From Azorinus chamasolen (Eukaryota; Mollusca; Bivalvia; Cardiida; Solecurtidae): a DNA stretch of 64,000 nt. The translations under genes were made by a program, and so were the position numbers. The DNA is taken from positions 69,720,379 through 69,784,378 of the forward strand of contig OY755236.1 of the NCBI GenBank assembly GCA_963576725.1, written 5' to 3'. Shown here piece after piece: positions 20,990 through 33,200 of the stretch (position 1 is its first letter; each line of letters begins with the position of its first letter). A model generated the notes under the pieces. That model was given only the letters and a program-made list of their open reading frames with translations. It was not told where the DNA came from and searched no databases.

Positions 20990-22045
20990 TACGGACGTTT
21001 CGCTACACAGCGTTTCGCTACCTTGACCATTTCGCCACCCTGACCATTTCGCGACAGTCATTTCGCACCCTTACGGGAAGTCATTTCGCTACCCTGTCAC
21101 CCAATTAATTATAATTATTCACAGATTTATTCACAGATTGAATTGATTTGGACGATAACAGTTTAACAGATGAAAAAGATACCTTTACCAATTTGAAATA
21201 CCGAGCGTAGCAGCATAGGCAAACAGTTTGGATCCGAATGAAACATTCACATTTTGACAAAATCGATATAATGAAATGGACGAAACATTGTAGCCATTTC
21301 AAATAGAAAAGAATCAGAACTTATTATATCAGCAAACAGAGCAGACGCTGATCCTATATAGGAGCCGTCTGATCTGGATCTTCTCTGTTGGTAAATGAGT
21401 TAAAACCCGTTTGTATGTGGGAAAGGGTTAAAAAGTAAATTGTTTTTTCATTTGATCGTAATGCAAGTGTCATATTATATATCAATGGAACAAGAGCAAA
21501 ACTGCAATAAGCAAAAAATGAATGTATAGCACGTGTCCATGTTAATTCAATCAGTGTCACATACCGATACACATATCTAATCGGCTTATAGGCGGTACCT
21601 GTGATCTCGGAGTGGACAATATTGTCACGTGAACCTGCTAAACAATGGCCAAACAACGGTGTCATAAGTACGTGTTTGTAATTAATGATTGTTTATTTGA
21701 CAAACAATACATCGGTATAATCGATGTAGTCATTATTTATATTACATTTATACGGGGTCTGTATTTCTAAAATTAAGACACATCATTCATCCTCTGACAT
21801 AACACTTTATTTTCCAATATTCCCATAATTCGTTTTGGTATCTGAATATAGATATTTATTATATGTTAATAAATTCGAGTCTCAAATCACTAACCACCCC
21901 CGCAACAATATTGGTTTTCCTATTAAATTCGATAGGTAGCGAAACGTACAGGTAGCGAAATGATCAGGGTAGCGAAATGACTTCTCGGTGGGTAGCGAAA
22001 TGACTGTAGCGAAATGGTATGGGTAGCGAAACGTCTGACAACCAT
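20990..22045. mobile_element. Element with iterated TTTCGC motifs at both ends
   Basis: The left end (20997-21094) has six copies of TTTCGC, mostly TTTCGCTACC or TTTCGCCACC. The right end (21935-22034) has six inverted copies, GGTAGCGAAA. Copies are 14-23 bp apart. The outermost sequence is ACGTTTCGCTAC on the left and GTAGCGAAACGT on the right. The ~830-bp interior has no transposase and contains an inserted hairpin MITE (about 21250-21430). Confidence 0.75.
21250..21430 (-). mobile_element. TTAA hairpin MITE, type 1, 5' part lost
   Basis: It contains GAAACATTGTAGCCATTT, CAGCAAACAGAGCAGAC, the shortened palindrome CCTATATAGGAGCCGTC, and the end TATGTGGGAAAGGGTTAA. Confidence 0.7.
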
Positions 22046-22050
22046 AATGG

Positions 22051-22286
22051 ACGTATGTTCACGCTTCTGCAAACAGAGAAGCCCCAGATCAGATGGCTCC
22101 TCTGGGAGCAATCTGATCGGGGTCTGCTCTGTTTGCTTATGGAATTTTGAAAGAGCGATATGTTTCATTACTGTCTAAAATGGCTATATTGTTCCATGTT
22201 CCTTATTTCATTATAAAACTATTTTGTCCATGAATATTCAGTAGGTATTGAAATTTGGAATAAACACTGAACATGGAAAGGGTTAA
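22051..22286 (+). mobile_element. TTAA hairpin MITE, type 1, left end eroded
   Basis: Palindrome around GATGGCTCCTCTGGGAGCAA, type-1 tail CCATGAATATTCAGTAGGTA and right end ACATGGAAAGGGTTAA. Confidence 0.8.
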
Positions 22287-23418
22287 ACGTTGAGATTGGC
22301 TCAGATCGTTTCAGAGCCATGGCCTAAATCAGAGACAGATAACGTTCTTTGTCAGCCATGCTTTTAAAACGGATAGCCAAATGTAATAGTTTACGGCACA
22401 TACCGTTATTCTAAGTTATAGCTGACCATTTGAATTAACCATGGCAAAAAAGGATGACCGAATGAACCACGGATGCTGCAGTCGAGGGTGGAATACATGC
22501 CGTTCAATATTCGGCATTAATCTTTTTGCCAGATATGGAACGTCACAGTCTGCGATGATCTCACTTTAAGCTCAGATATTTGGAGCTTAAAATATCATCA
22601 GATACAGACAATCTGTTAATTACCACGGAAACTTCAAGCTGAGCCAAATGTTCCGTAGGTTCTCAACAGCATTGTCTTTAAGGTGCTTTGCACATAGGAC
22701 CCTAGTTGCTTTCACATATACCCCGTCATTCCAAACAAAATCAGTGAATTTTACTGAGATTTCTTGGGACCTATCAGCACTGTGGGATGAAGACTTGCCA
22801 GGGGTAGAAGTGTTGGGTTTTTTTTTTAAGTCTCAAAAGCCCCAATGTCATCAATAATGATTGGATCACTAACTAAATTTTCCGGGACAAGTGGCACAGC
22901 ATGGTCGGGTTTCCAAAAGGATCTTATTACATTAACACCAGATCATAAAATTTGTACACTTTCTCTGGACCGAGAATTTCAGAATTTGAACGTGATGTTC
23001 AGAATTCTAATGTTAAAATCGGCTGGGTCGTTAACGACAGGATCAACAGACTATAGGTCTGCCTGTTACTGTGCTTGCAGCATGCATGATCCAACCAATC
23101 ACAGGGATACGCAGACATAGATCTGCGCACAGTTTCGTGGCTTCTGCGAATGAGGGACTGACGTCTGGAATTTCTGTTTTTTGAATACATGTATATGTAT
23201 TATTCTTTATTATAGTCTCAATTACATACAATACAATAATACACAGAATATAAATATGTACATATCACACACATGTGTGTAACCATTCTAAATTTAGAAA
23301 TACTAGAGTAGATACTTTAATATTTCTCTTACTTCATATACCTTATAGGTGAAAAACAAATATCACCCCGATCAGATCGTTTTGAATGACGTTTAACATA
23401 AAGCTAATTATTATTAAC
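22287..23418. other. No recognisable gene or element
   Basis: Several 60-90 codon frames exist on both strands (22648-23230), but none shows a domain or splice structure I recognise. An ACATGTATATGTATT-like microsatellite lies near 23188. Confidence 0.4.
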
Positions 23419-23642
23419 GCATATATGCAACTATAGTAGACTCAGATCAGACGACTAGCCTACTATACATGAGTCGTCTGAAGCGTCTGCTCAGTTTGCT
23501 AGAGAAATTTGATAGATCTGATTCTTTACTTTCTAAAATGGCTACAATGTTCCACCTTCCATATTTCATTACAACTATTTTGTCTATGAATATTAAGTAG
23601 GTATAGAAAGTTGGACCAAATATAGAACAGGGAAAAGGGTTA
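23419..23642 (+). mobile_element. TTAA hairpin MITE, type 1, diverged palindrome
   Basis: AGTAGACTCAGATCAGACGA pairs imperfectly with TCGTCTGAAGCGTCTGCTCA. The tail is type 1 and the right end is AGAACAGGGAAAAGGGTTAA. Confidence 0.75.
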
Positions 23643-25150
23643 AAAGACATGGTAAAAGTTAAACTGGTAAAAAGTTAAACTGCATATCTCTTGACACACG
23701 CCGCTAGTTATCGGTGATCAATGATCCAATCATCGGATTAGCACCTCTGTTGATTATGTATTATGCCCAAGGCACGGTTAATCTTCACATGTCACTTGCC
23801 ACGTGCCACAACATATCAATACTCAATCAAATATATACCGGTATGCAAACTGAAGCTACTGAATATGGGTCTACTCAGTGTGCAAAGGCGTAAAGGGATA
23901 ATTAACACTCGTTGATTTACTACAAACAAACACGGCAGTTAATTTTGCTGGTCCATGTCCATAGCCGTCGCAATTATTTAGAAGATTTTTAGAAGAGTAT
24001 TATTTGAAAAATTGTGAATACACGATATCCATTCATGCTATCAGACCGGGGAAATGCCTTATAGAGCAGTTATATGGTGTTTCGACTTGAATTATAGCGT
24101 ATATCTATTTCGAACCTCAGATTCAACCTGTGTCCTAGAGAGGCTGGTTGTCACTGGCGACTCGTTGTAAAAGCGTGTTAATATTCTGAGAAAAATAGAT
24201 GACTGCTCATCAAGAGTGGTGACTTCTTTGATAAATAAGACACAGTTAATGGAAATCTGTGGTCAAATAAGCTTTCAAGGACGATTGCAGTGAATGAATC
24301 CTTCGATTTTTGAGCAGATTTCGGCCGGAGTTGGATACCTTTTACATATTATATAGAGCAAGGGTGTTCGCGAATTTTTTTTCTCATTTTTTGGATGGGT
24401 CAGAAACTATCTTTTTGTATGTTTTAGATACTTATATGACATGTGATTAAAAAAATGTATTTGTGATGGAGTTGTTGTTGAGACATAGCACCTGTGGATT
24501 AGATATGGATCGGTTTTGGGTCTACTCTGTTTGCAACACATTTATATGAGGCAAAGGGTTAACTATTTCTGGAAATTGTGTATGTATGAATATGCACTAA
24601 CTGAATGAATAAAGTTTAATTTAACACCATTGTTATCATTTGAAATTACTAGCCTATGCTAACAGAGTAGATCAAAATCAGGCAGCTGATTGATCAAGAT
24701 ACACTCTGTCATAAAATTAAAATGTGCAGTTTTCCGTTGAAGAAGAGTACCAGATTAACTGAATCGTTTATAGAATACGCCAGCAAAAATCAATCAGAAA
24801 TAGTAGGGAAACAACTTGTGAAAAAGTGGTTTGGCAAGCTATGTGCGAAAGTGCGATGTCATGACTATCTAAATCTCACGCCAACACAATTTCTAATTTA
24901 GATCACGGTTGGAAAATATCCCATTTTAAACGTTTACATCGCATTTTTTACATGAAAAAAATCTTATAAACATTTAAAATGACTTTACCAACTAATATTG
25001 AGAATAACCCTACTATGTTAACCACAGTAACCCGATATTTATCGAGTTGGCTTTGTTGACTCTGGGTCGACCGGTGTCGGCGTCTTTCCGTTGCTATAAT
25101 TCGGGTTTAAAATGCAATCTAAGGCAATATTTCGAATATTTAAATATTTT
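23643..25150. other. Mostly featureless, with two hairpin-MITE fragments
   Basis: 24516-24561 is a MITE end (GGTCTACTCTGTTTGCAACA ... AGGCAAAGGGTTAA) and 24656-24712 another fragment (CTAACAGAGTAGATCAAAA). No gene was recognised. Confidence 0.5.
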
Positions 25151-25322
25151 TATGTATAGGTTAGAGCTTATAAACTGCTGTCTTCGAAAATAAGACGGCC
25201 GATAACGCGAGCGAAGCGAAGCGTTTTAGGCCGTCTTATTTTCGAAGACTGCAGTTTATAAGCTCTAACCGATTTAGTGATTGCCCTACTTTTCAACAGG
25301 CCGAGTTTATAAGCCCCGCCCA

Positions 25323-25827
25323 TATAACGTTCCATCTTATTACTATTTCGGAGATAGGTATTTGTCAGCTATTCACGCCAGAATTAGGAACAACTGCAGT
25401 GATCTGAATGATGATCATTTTAATAACCACCTGAGTCAGAATCCTTTATGCGAATGTTCACATGAAGTAGAAAATGCCGAACATTACCTTTTTCAATGTA
25501 GATTTTTTCGAAACCAGAGACTTAACTTATTTCACGCAACACAAAGGTACCATCCTCTTAATACCGAAATGCTTCTGTTCGGCAAAAGAAATTTAAATGA
25601 TGAAGACAATAAAACCATATTTGCTGCGGTACATTGTTTTATAAAGCAATCACGGAGGTTTTAGCTCCACCTATAGTACAGTTATTTATATTTGTTCCGA
25701 CTCTCAGTATGATATTATATACATGTATTTTATACATATATTTTTTTTCTAAACTTATACTAAGATGTCTTACTTACGGATATATTTTCATATGCTAAGT
25801 GTCCTCTGATCGTACTACAATACACGT

Positions 25828-25869
<42 letters not shown>

Positions 25870-26049
25870 TCTCTCTCTCTCTCTCTCTCTCTCTGTTTCA
25901 TAGAAACTTCTGTTAAAGTTCATATTTTGTTTGCCATTACATGTATATATAAATGCTCTGTATGGGGAGGGTCAAATCTAATGTTGTAAGAACTTGTGAC
26001 CCGACCCAATTTCCTCTAATATGGAAATAAAATATGTTTAAACTAAACT
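25323..26049 (+). mobile_element. 5'-truncated LINE inserted in copy B, with 12-bp target duplication
   Basis: The insert is flanked by AAGCCCCGCCCA at 25311-25322 and 26050-26061, which restores the sequence of copy A when removed. Its frame (to 25664) encodes the C-terminal Cys/His segment of a LINE protein: YLSAIHARIRNNCSDL and PLCECSHEVENAEHYLFQC (a CxC...H...C zinc-knuckle pattern). A 3' UTR follows with a CT microsatellite (25832-25894), ending GGAAATAAAATATG then TTTAAACTAAACT. The RT core is absent. This family differs from the CR1/Jockey-like pieces elsewhere, whose C-terminus ends in SFFPHT...FKSAL. Confidence 0.88.
25832..25894. repeat. CT microsatellite
   Basis: About 30 CT dinucleotides with two TTCTCTC interruptions, inside the LINE 3' region. 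Confidence 0.95.
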
Positions 26050-26334
26050 AAGCCCCGCCCACTGAGCAATGACAAACTTATATATAGTCACGTGATTATG
26101 GTCCATCTAAACCCATATCCGTTTATGCAAAATACTCAGAAAACCCACCAATCAAACAAACGTCGTCTTTGTTAATTTGCACACGTGCTTATGTTTTGAA
26201 AATCCTACACAGTGAAACTGGTTTCGCGCCTTTTTCTTGTAAACATTGCCTTATTTGGCTTTGTCACGTAATCAAATATTCCCCATCTGTGTGTAAAACA
26301 TCTTTTACATAATTTTTCTGGAGTCCAAATAATA

Positions 26335-26391
26335 ATGGCTGACAACAATGTGTCTTTTGACCTGCTATCTGGCAACGAGCTAGCAGATTGA
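26335..26391 (+). pseudogene. Truncated homologue of the 24-codon ORF of copy A
   Basis: Eighteen codons, MADNNVSFDLLSGNELAD, then TGA. Differences from copy A at 2739 include two silent third-position changes and two replacements. Confidence 0.35.
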
Positions 26392-27695
26392 TAACCCTTT
26401 ACCTTATAGTAAGTGACGTCTGTGGACCACTTTGCAAGCCGAGAAGACCCAGATCAGAAGCTCCTATGCTGTCTGATCAGGGTATACTCGGTTTACACAG
26501 ATTTAAATCTTCACTGCTACCGAAACCCAATTTAGTGATTGCCCTACTTTTCCATCCAATCAACGAGCCGCATTTTTGAATTTTTTCAGACTCTTATCCT
26601 CATAAATTTTATAAAATCGACTCTAACTTTCGAAGACAAACCTTCCAGTGCGCATGCGCAACAAAACTCCGCCCACTACTAGACAAATCGAACGAGTTGC
26701 TGTTATGACGCTATCGACACGTGAACGAGTATGCACAAGCACACGTGTGTAAAACGTGGGAGAGGAAGACTATGTAATGCAAACAACTGAGAGGCAGAAT
26801 TATAGACCCAATAGTAATTGGGCAAATAAACTGATTGGGCAAATAAACTGAGAGGCAGAATTATAGACACAATAGAAAATGGACAAATAAATCACGAAAT
26901 ATCCCACCTGTTGAAGCAGGATTATATTGAAAAAGGACTAATGTAAATAAGCAAATAAATCAGGAAATAAGCGCAAACCTGTATTCGAAACCGTAATCCG
27001 TTCAACAAAACATAAACAATCAAACCTGTAATATTTTGTAACTATTCTTATTTCAATATTCTGATAATAATATAATGAATGTTTGGGTTTCGGTACCAGT
27101 GAAGATTTAAATCTGTGTAAACCGAGTAGACCCTGATTAGACAGCATAGGAGTTGTCTGATCTGGGTCTTCTCGGCTTACAAATCTTCGTTAGATAAGTC
27201 TGCTTGCTCGGTGCCAGAGAGCAGGTCAACGACAGATTGTTGTCATTATTGTTGTTATTATTTTGCCTCCAGAAAATTGTGTCAAACTGTTTTACATAGA
27301 CGGGGAATATTTGATTACGTGACAAAGCCAAATATGGCAATGTTTACAAGAAAAAGGCGCGAAATCAGTTTCACTGTGTAGGATTTTCAAAACATAAACA
27401 CGTGAGAATATTAACAAAGACGACGTTTGTTTGATTGGTGGGTTTTCTGGGTATTTTGCATAAACGGATGATGTTTTAGATGTACCATAATCACGTGACT
27501 ATATACAAGTTTGTCATTGCTCAGTGGGCGGGGCTTATAAACTGAGCCTGTTGAAAAGTAGGGCAATCACTAAATCGGTTAGAGCTTATAAACTGCAGTC
27601 TTCGAAAATAAGACGGCCTAAAACGCTTCGCTTCGCTCGCGTTATCGGCCGTCTTATTTCCGAAGACTGCAGTTTATAAGCTCTAACCTATACAT

Positions 27696-28305
27696 AATAC
27701 AGCTTATTAATATTAAGCATTCATTATGGGCAGATTTATTACTGAAATAAGAATAAACAGGTGTTAGAATGTAAAATAAATAATTATGTAAAATAAATAA
27801 TTATGCAATACAATTTGCATAATAAATTGAATCAATTTTAATAATTGAATCAATTTTAAATTGATATGAGTCAAATAACAAATTGCAATAAAAACTTTGT
27901 ATGTTGTTAAATGTTCTATGTAATAGATTAATTGTCAGGCAATCCTTGTAAGTATGTATGGTATGTTATATGGCTACCCACAGGCGGTCAAGAAAGATTA
28001 GTGACAAGCTGTGAAAATCCCTTAGAGATGCAAGCTGGTCACCTAAGTTTGTACAACAGTTAGGTATCACTGGAATAAGTGATTGACATCCTACTTAAGA
28101 TTTACCTGTACAAACAAATAAGAAGCCTGTGCCACCTAATTACTTCCAAAATAATTGTCCAAATAATAGTTTTAAAAACAATGTCAAACGAAATCCTTTT
28201 TGATGTCTCTGGGCTTCTCAAGACATAGTGACAACTACTCTCGTGTGTTTTCAACTGCCACCTGGAAGATCATGAATATAAACCATGGCGTAGAACAGCA
28301 GCATT
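27696..28305. other. AT-rich stretch, no gene recognised
   Basis: Short AT-rich duplications such as GTAAAATAAATAATTATG occur at about 27770-27800. No element is evident. Confidence 0.4.
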
Positions 28306-28376
28306 ACATTTGCTTTGCTGACGCTGTATATTCAATAAAGTTAGTTAAACTTATATTGAATTTGGTTATCTTCCAG
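28306..28376 (+). repeat. 71-bp exact direct repeat, copy 1
   Basis: Starts ACATTTGCTTTGCTGACGCT and ends TTGGTTATCTTCCAG. It is identical to 29394-29464, 1088 bp downstream. It is followed immediately by GTAAGAG, a perfect splice-donor sequence, and contains AATAAA. Confidence 0.95.
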
Positions 28377-29393
28377 GTAAGAGTTTTTACACTTTTTATT
28401 GTACATTTGCTGTATTTTATTTTGCCAGAGTTCCTTGTAAAGCTAGATGAATTAAGTTGGAAATTATGCTTAGTCTGTTTTAAAATCTGTCTGAAAGGAA
28501 TTGTGTCTTTTATATATTGATAATTGTAATTAAGCCAGGCTGAGTATCATGAGACTAATAACATGTATTTGGGAATATTATTTAATTCATCTAGCTTGGC
28601 GTGTGTGTGTGTGTGTATGTGCCATTTCGAGCATTTAACATAGGTTGTAAGAATTGAATGCAGTGACTGAAATATTTCATGTGGATCTCGAATAGGAATT
28701 TGATGTATTTAGAAATACATGTAATATGCCAGGAGTGCAAACTCCCTTTGTCTGCAAGTATATTTTCTACTGCTCGAGTTCTTTGATACTGCTAAACTGA
28801 TTGTGTGTTTGATATCTACACGGAACCTGACATTACCTTATATTGTATATTTTATTCTATAATAGGTTTGATTTAGAGCCTAAGAGATGAAGTTAATTGT
28901 TGTCTCTTTTAAATGAGTTTGTACCTTAGTCATGACCTTAATGACTAACGGATTAATGATTACAAGTAATTGTATTCAAGAGCTAATTGGTTGAAAGATA
29001 TTTTTAGTGACTATGTAAGTTTCATTATTCTACAATTATGCGGTTTAGCTACAGATCGGGTAGTTAGCTACAACTGCTGCTACATGCTATACATGTTGTG
29101 ATAGTACTTTAAACATATGGGTTTCTACCTAATACTAGTATCTTTCAACCTTTAGCCTGTTATCAAAATATTGTTTAAGTAATCTTATTCTCTTACGACA
29201 TGCTTCTGCTTGAAAGTCGAAGGCGGTAATACTTTATCAGTATGGGTTCAGTTGCCTCTCACTGCCAAGTGAATCTCTGCTGAGCTATTTTCCCCAATGC
29301 TCTTAGCTAAGTCTTCACTGTACCATTGAGCCGTATTCCCCAATGCTCATGCCTTCGACTTCAACAGATAGTACTGTTACTTAACATTACATG
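28377..29393. other. Intron-like interval between the direct repeats
   Basis: Begins GTAAGAG; the following repeat copy ends TTCCAG. It contains a GT microsatellite (28601-28614) and an inverted pair GCTTGAAAGTCGAAGGC / GCCTTCGACTTCAA (about 29212 and 29351). No coding was seen. Confidence 0.45.
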
Positions 29394-29464
29394 ACATTTG
29401 CTTTGCTGACGCTGTATATTCAATAAAGTTAGTTAAACTTATATTGAATTTGGTTATCTTCCAG
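29394..29464 (+). repeat. 71-bp exact direct repeat, copy 2
   Basis: Identical to 28306-28376. It ends in TTATCTTCCAG, followed by ATCAG. Confidence 0.95.
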
Positions 29465-29539
29465 ATCAGTCCCCTTTAGGATAAACGAGCTCTAAGCACG
29501 TTTTATCACAGGTGAAGGCTTAAATTTAAAAGATTACAG

Positions 29540-29976
29540 GGAAGGGATTACGGTTTCAAATAGAATCTACAGGTTTTTCTTATTTCCTGATTTATTTGCT
29601 TATTTACATTAGTCCTTTTTCAACAATCCTGCTTCAATAGGTGGGATGTTTCTCGGTTTATTTTGTCTTTTTTAGTCCACGGTAGCCCAATTACTAGATC
29701 TATAATTCTGCCTCTCAGTTGTTTTCATACAGTCTTCCTCTCCACGGTCTACACACATGAACACTTGCACTTGTGTGTACACTCGTTCGCGTGTCGATAA
29801 CGTCATAACATAGCAACTCGTTTAGTCTAGTAGTGGGCGGAGTTTTGTTGCACATGCGCACTGGAAGGTTTGTCTTCGAAAGTTAAGAGTCGATTTTATA
29901 AAATTTATGAGGATTTGAGTCTGAAAAATGTCAAGAATACGGCTCGCTGATTGGATTGAAAAGTAGGGCAATCACT
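29540..29976 (+). mobile_element. Hairpin-ended transposon copy C, 5' truncated, upstream of PDAP1
   Basis: It matches the right half of copy A from GATTACGGTTTCAAATA to the terminus GAAAAGTAGGGCAATCACTA. It keeps the GTGGGCGGAG box (29833-29842) and a near-NRF1 palindrome CACATGCGCA (29851-29860) about 415 bp before the PDAP1 start codon. Confidence 0.85.
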
Positions 29977-30079
29977 AATCATTTATTACAGTATAATATT
30001 ACTATATATGGCTGTTTATATATAAACAATGCCTTAAAACGCCTTTTTAAGTTAGTTGTCTCTAGTTGTCTCTAGTTGA

Positions 30080-30274
30080 CACTTGTTGTCTCTGTTTAGT
30101 ACCACCGGCCGTGGTGAACAGCCGGGTTGAAGGTCCGCATTTTATACTACTCCGGGATCCATCATTAGTTTCAGTGGAACATTTACAAGGTCTTACTGTA
30201 GTCTGTACAAAATAACAATCGCTCCCTTGCGTAAGAAAACTCGTGTCTTGTGAAATCTTTGGAATCTATTGAAA
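30080..30274 (+). promoter_or_regulatory. PDAP1: Likely 5' UTR and proximal promoter of PDAP1
   Basis: The stretch is richer in GC than its surroundings (ACCACCGGCCGTGGTGAAC is a GC palindrome at about 30101-30119) and lies directly before the start codon. No TATA box stands out. The transcription start cannot be fixed from sequence. Confidence 0.4.
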
Positions 30275-33200
30275 ATGCCTAGAGGTAATGAATGTGTGTT
30301 TTGATAATGTTTAGATATGCAAGTTTTGTTGTATAAAGGATAATACTATCTGTTTAAATGCCCAAATATAACTTAACACACAATAATTTCCCACAATATT
30401 GGCCCAATCTTCGACCACTTTTACTGATTTGGATTCTCGTAAATTTTCGTTTCTTTCCCTCCAAGCAGTTCAGACTGTGACACCCTCCATAGTCAAATCC
30501 TTTGTAATTCATGTAGTTAATGTAAATGCCACATATAGATCGCTCAATATAAACTTTCTTTAGCCTGTTTGGTTTCGGTTTTAACCAGTTGAGTTGTTAT
30601 GTGTCTACTCCACTTGTTTTGTCCCACTTTAAAAAGTTTAAAAATCATGGTCGGGTGGTTATGGTCTTCAGCTGGCAATCACATAGCCCCTTATCAATGT
30701 GGGTTTTTTTTTTATCCTGGTCTGGGTTTTTAAGATGTTTCATGTTAAGCACTAAGCACTGTAAGCAGCCATCCAGCTGGTTTGCAGTAGCCTGAGTAGG
30801 TTGATCGTTAGGTTGACCGGTTTATGGAGAAATCGCCTAGTGACGAAATCGCCTACAATTAGAGATATAGTAAACCAATTGGAGAAATCGCCTAGAAAGC
30901 AATTATATAGTGTTTGTATTTCGCACCTATGGTACAGGATGGATACCATGACAGAACTTTAAAGAATGTTTGTAACAAGATTAATTTGTTATGTGGTATT
31001 ATTTTCCAGATCAAGATTGACCAAGATTGATCGATCAGTGTAGCCCCTGATCACTACATAGAATTAATTTGACAGAAGATACTTATATATAAGGAGCGAT
31101 AATTATAATATTTCATACGCACGGAACAGGTTATTGTATGAGTCTTATGTCTAGTAAAATGATCTGGATCCGATCAGTGTAACCCCTGATCACTACATTA
31201 ACTTTGACAGAAAATGGTAAAAAGAGCGATACTGATATCAATAGTTATGGCAAATTTGCAGAGTGAAAATATCATGAGTCTTAAATCAGTGTCCGACAAA
31301 TCCATTGCCCGGAGCCCGTGGGCTACCAGAAAATCTTGTCGGGCTATCAAAAAATTTCAAAACAAGCCGGCCGGGCTAAGAGTAAAAGCAAAGATCAATA
31401 GCCCGGCTATAACAGATAATCTACAACGTAGGGCAATTAATGATGACATGTTAATTTGTCAGAGTTAGGGTCGGTATACATACAATTAATCTGAAGTGTG
31501 TTTTCTGACGCATGTCCTGTTGTTAACCCATAGAGCATGTCAACCACTGACGCTGGCCATGTATTGGCTATCAAGTCATTTAAATTTCCGCCCAAGTGAT
31601 GCATGACTGACACTTGTTCGTCGAAATGTTTAATCTCCGAATCCCGCAGAGCAAGAATATTCCATACGTAATCTAGATTTAAGCTCCGCCCATCGTGTGT
31701 GACAGTTTCAGTTGACTAATAAATTGGATCAATTACCGCTTCAATGGTGCGAGATTTGGAACCAAACTCGCTTATGTAGTTAACTTCCGGTCGCTCATAT
31801 CATTAACAAAAGCCAAAAATAATGGGTTTTCGCGTATCGAATCTCGGCGAAAAATCTTTAAAAAATTTCTCGCTACTCACAAAAACTTGATTTTTTTCAC
31901 CTCGTCATTATTTCTTCAAGATTGACGATGTTTGGCTCTGTTAACTCACGTTACATTATTGTGTTATATGGGGTAAAACAAGAATGAAACCTCGGATCTA
32001 TTTAGACCCGATTTTCTATCAGGTAAAAAGGGTGACTTCCACAATATCTTCTTGTATGGCTTACAGTGCTTACCGGTACCCAGATAAAAGGGCTACACTA
32101 CATATGTATTTGAAAATGTCTTATTAACATCCGACACACACTGAAATGTTAAAACAAGTGCAAAGGACCTAAAATCAATGTTCTGAATTAAATTATTTAA
32201 TTCTGCATTACTTAGAAGTTAGAATGATGAAAGTAGATTTTCTATTTCAAGCCATTTAAAACATGATATGACCAGTCCTGTCAGTATGAAATTTTATTTA
32301 ATTAATGACAAAGGTAAATGTATGACAAATAATGAGTAAAATAATTAAATTTAAGAAAAATGTAATATAGATCTCTAGTTTTATGATTGTGTTGTCATTA
32401 TTCTTAGGGTATATTTCAGGTCTGAATGAGTACATACACCAAACACGGATGCAAGGTCTTACCATCTGGAAAGTGAATAAAAAATCTCTGGGCTACTAGA
32501 TTTTTTTTCTGGTAGTCACGGGGCTAGTACAAAAAAAATCTGGTAGCCCAGTGGGCTACCAACAAAAAAATAAATTTGTCGGACACTGCTTAATCACTGT
32601 AATATGATCTGGATCCAGTAAATGGATTAACAATATCATTATAAAAATTGTCTGTTATCACAGTAGAAAATATAATTATTATAATGGGACATAATGGGAT
32701 ATGTCACTTCATAGGAAGTGAATAATTCCACAGACCATCCACAAGATTTATTTTATTTTTACCGATATTTTGTACTAACTAAAATTGCATTTCGAAATGT
32801 ATTGGATGCAGATCATCTAACAAGAAATAAGACTTATATAATAACTTGTTTCATGCGTATGACATTTTCACTTTCTACTAATATTCGGTATAATATTATA
32901 ATTATCAACCCCTGTAATATTGGGCTGTCAAATTCAAGGTGGTGATCAGGGGCCGCACTGATCGTCCAATCTTGGTCATCTTGATTTTGAAAACAACACA
33001 ACAGGACAATGTATTCTTGTTACAAACACTCTGTATTGTTCTCTCATGTCATCACTACCTGCACCATAGGTGCGAAATACTATCACTACATGTATTTATA
33101 ACATAACTCGTGGCTTCAGCGTGACGTAAAACTATCATTTATTTTTTGATAATCATGGGCATATATTCACTAGTGAATAACATTCGAACGACCGAATGAC

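Larger units (their letters stand above)
25151..27695. mobile_element. Inverted dimer of the hairpin-ended transposon (copy B)
   Basis: It opens with TATGTATA and a 112-bp palindrome (25159-25270), followed by a forward copy interrupted by a LINE (25323-26049). That copy is truncated after CACTGCTACCGAAACCC at about 26527. A full-length copy then runs in reverse from its TAGTGATTGCCCTACTTTTC terminus (26523-26551) to a second palindrome at 27577-27688 and TATACATA. The two palindromes therefore face outward at both ends. No transposase is present. Confidence 0.85.

Noticed and set aside
22648..23231. Possible small genes on both strands
   Set aside because: Frames of 60-90 codons without start context, domain similarity or splice consistency.
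28200..28520. 106-codon protein gene
   Set aside because: No domain; the frame overlaps the 71-bp direct repeat and its splice-like junction, and composition is unremarkable.
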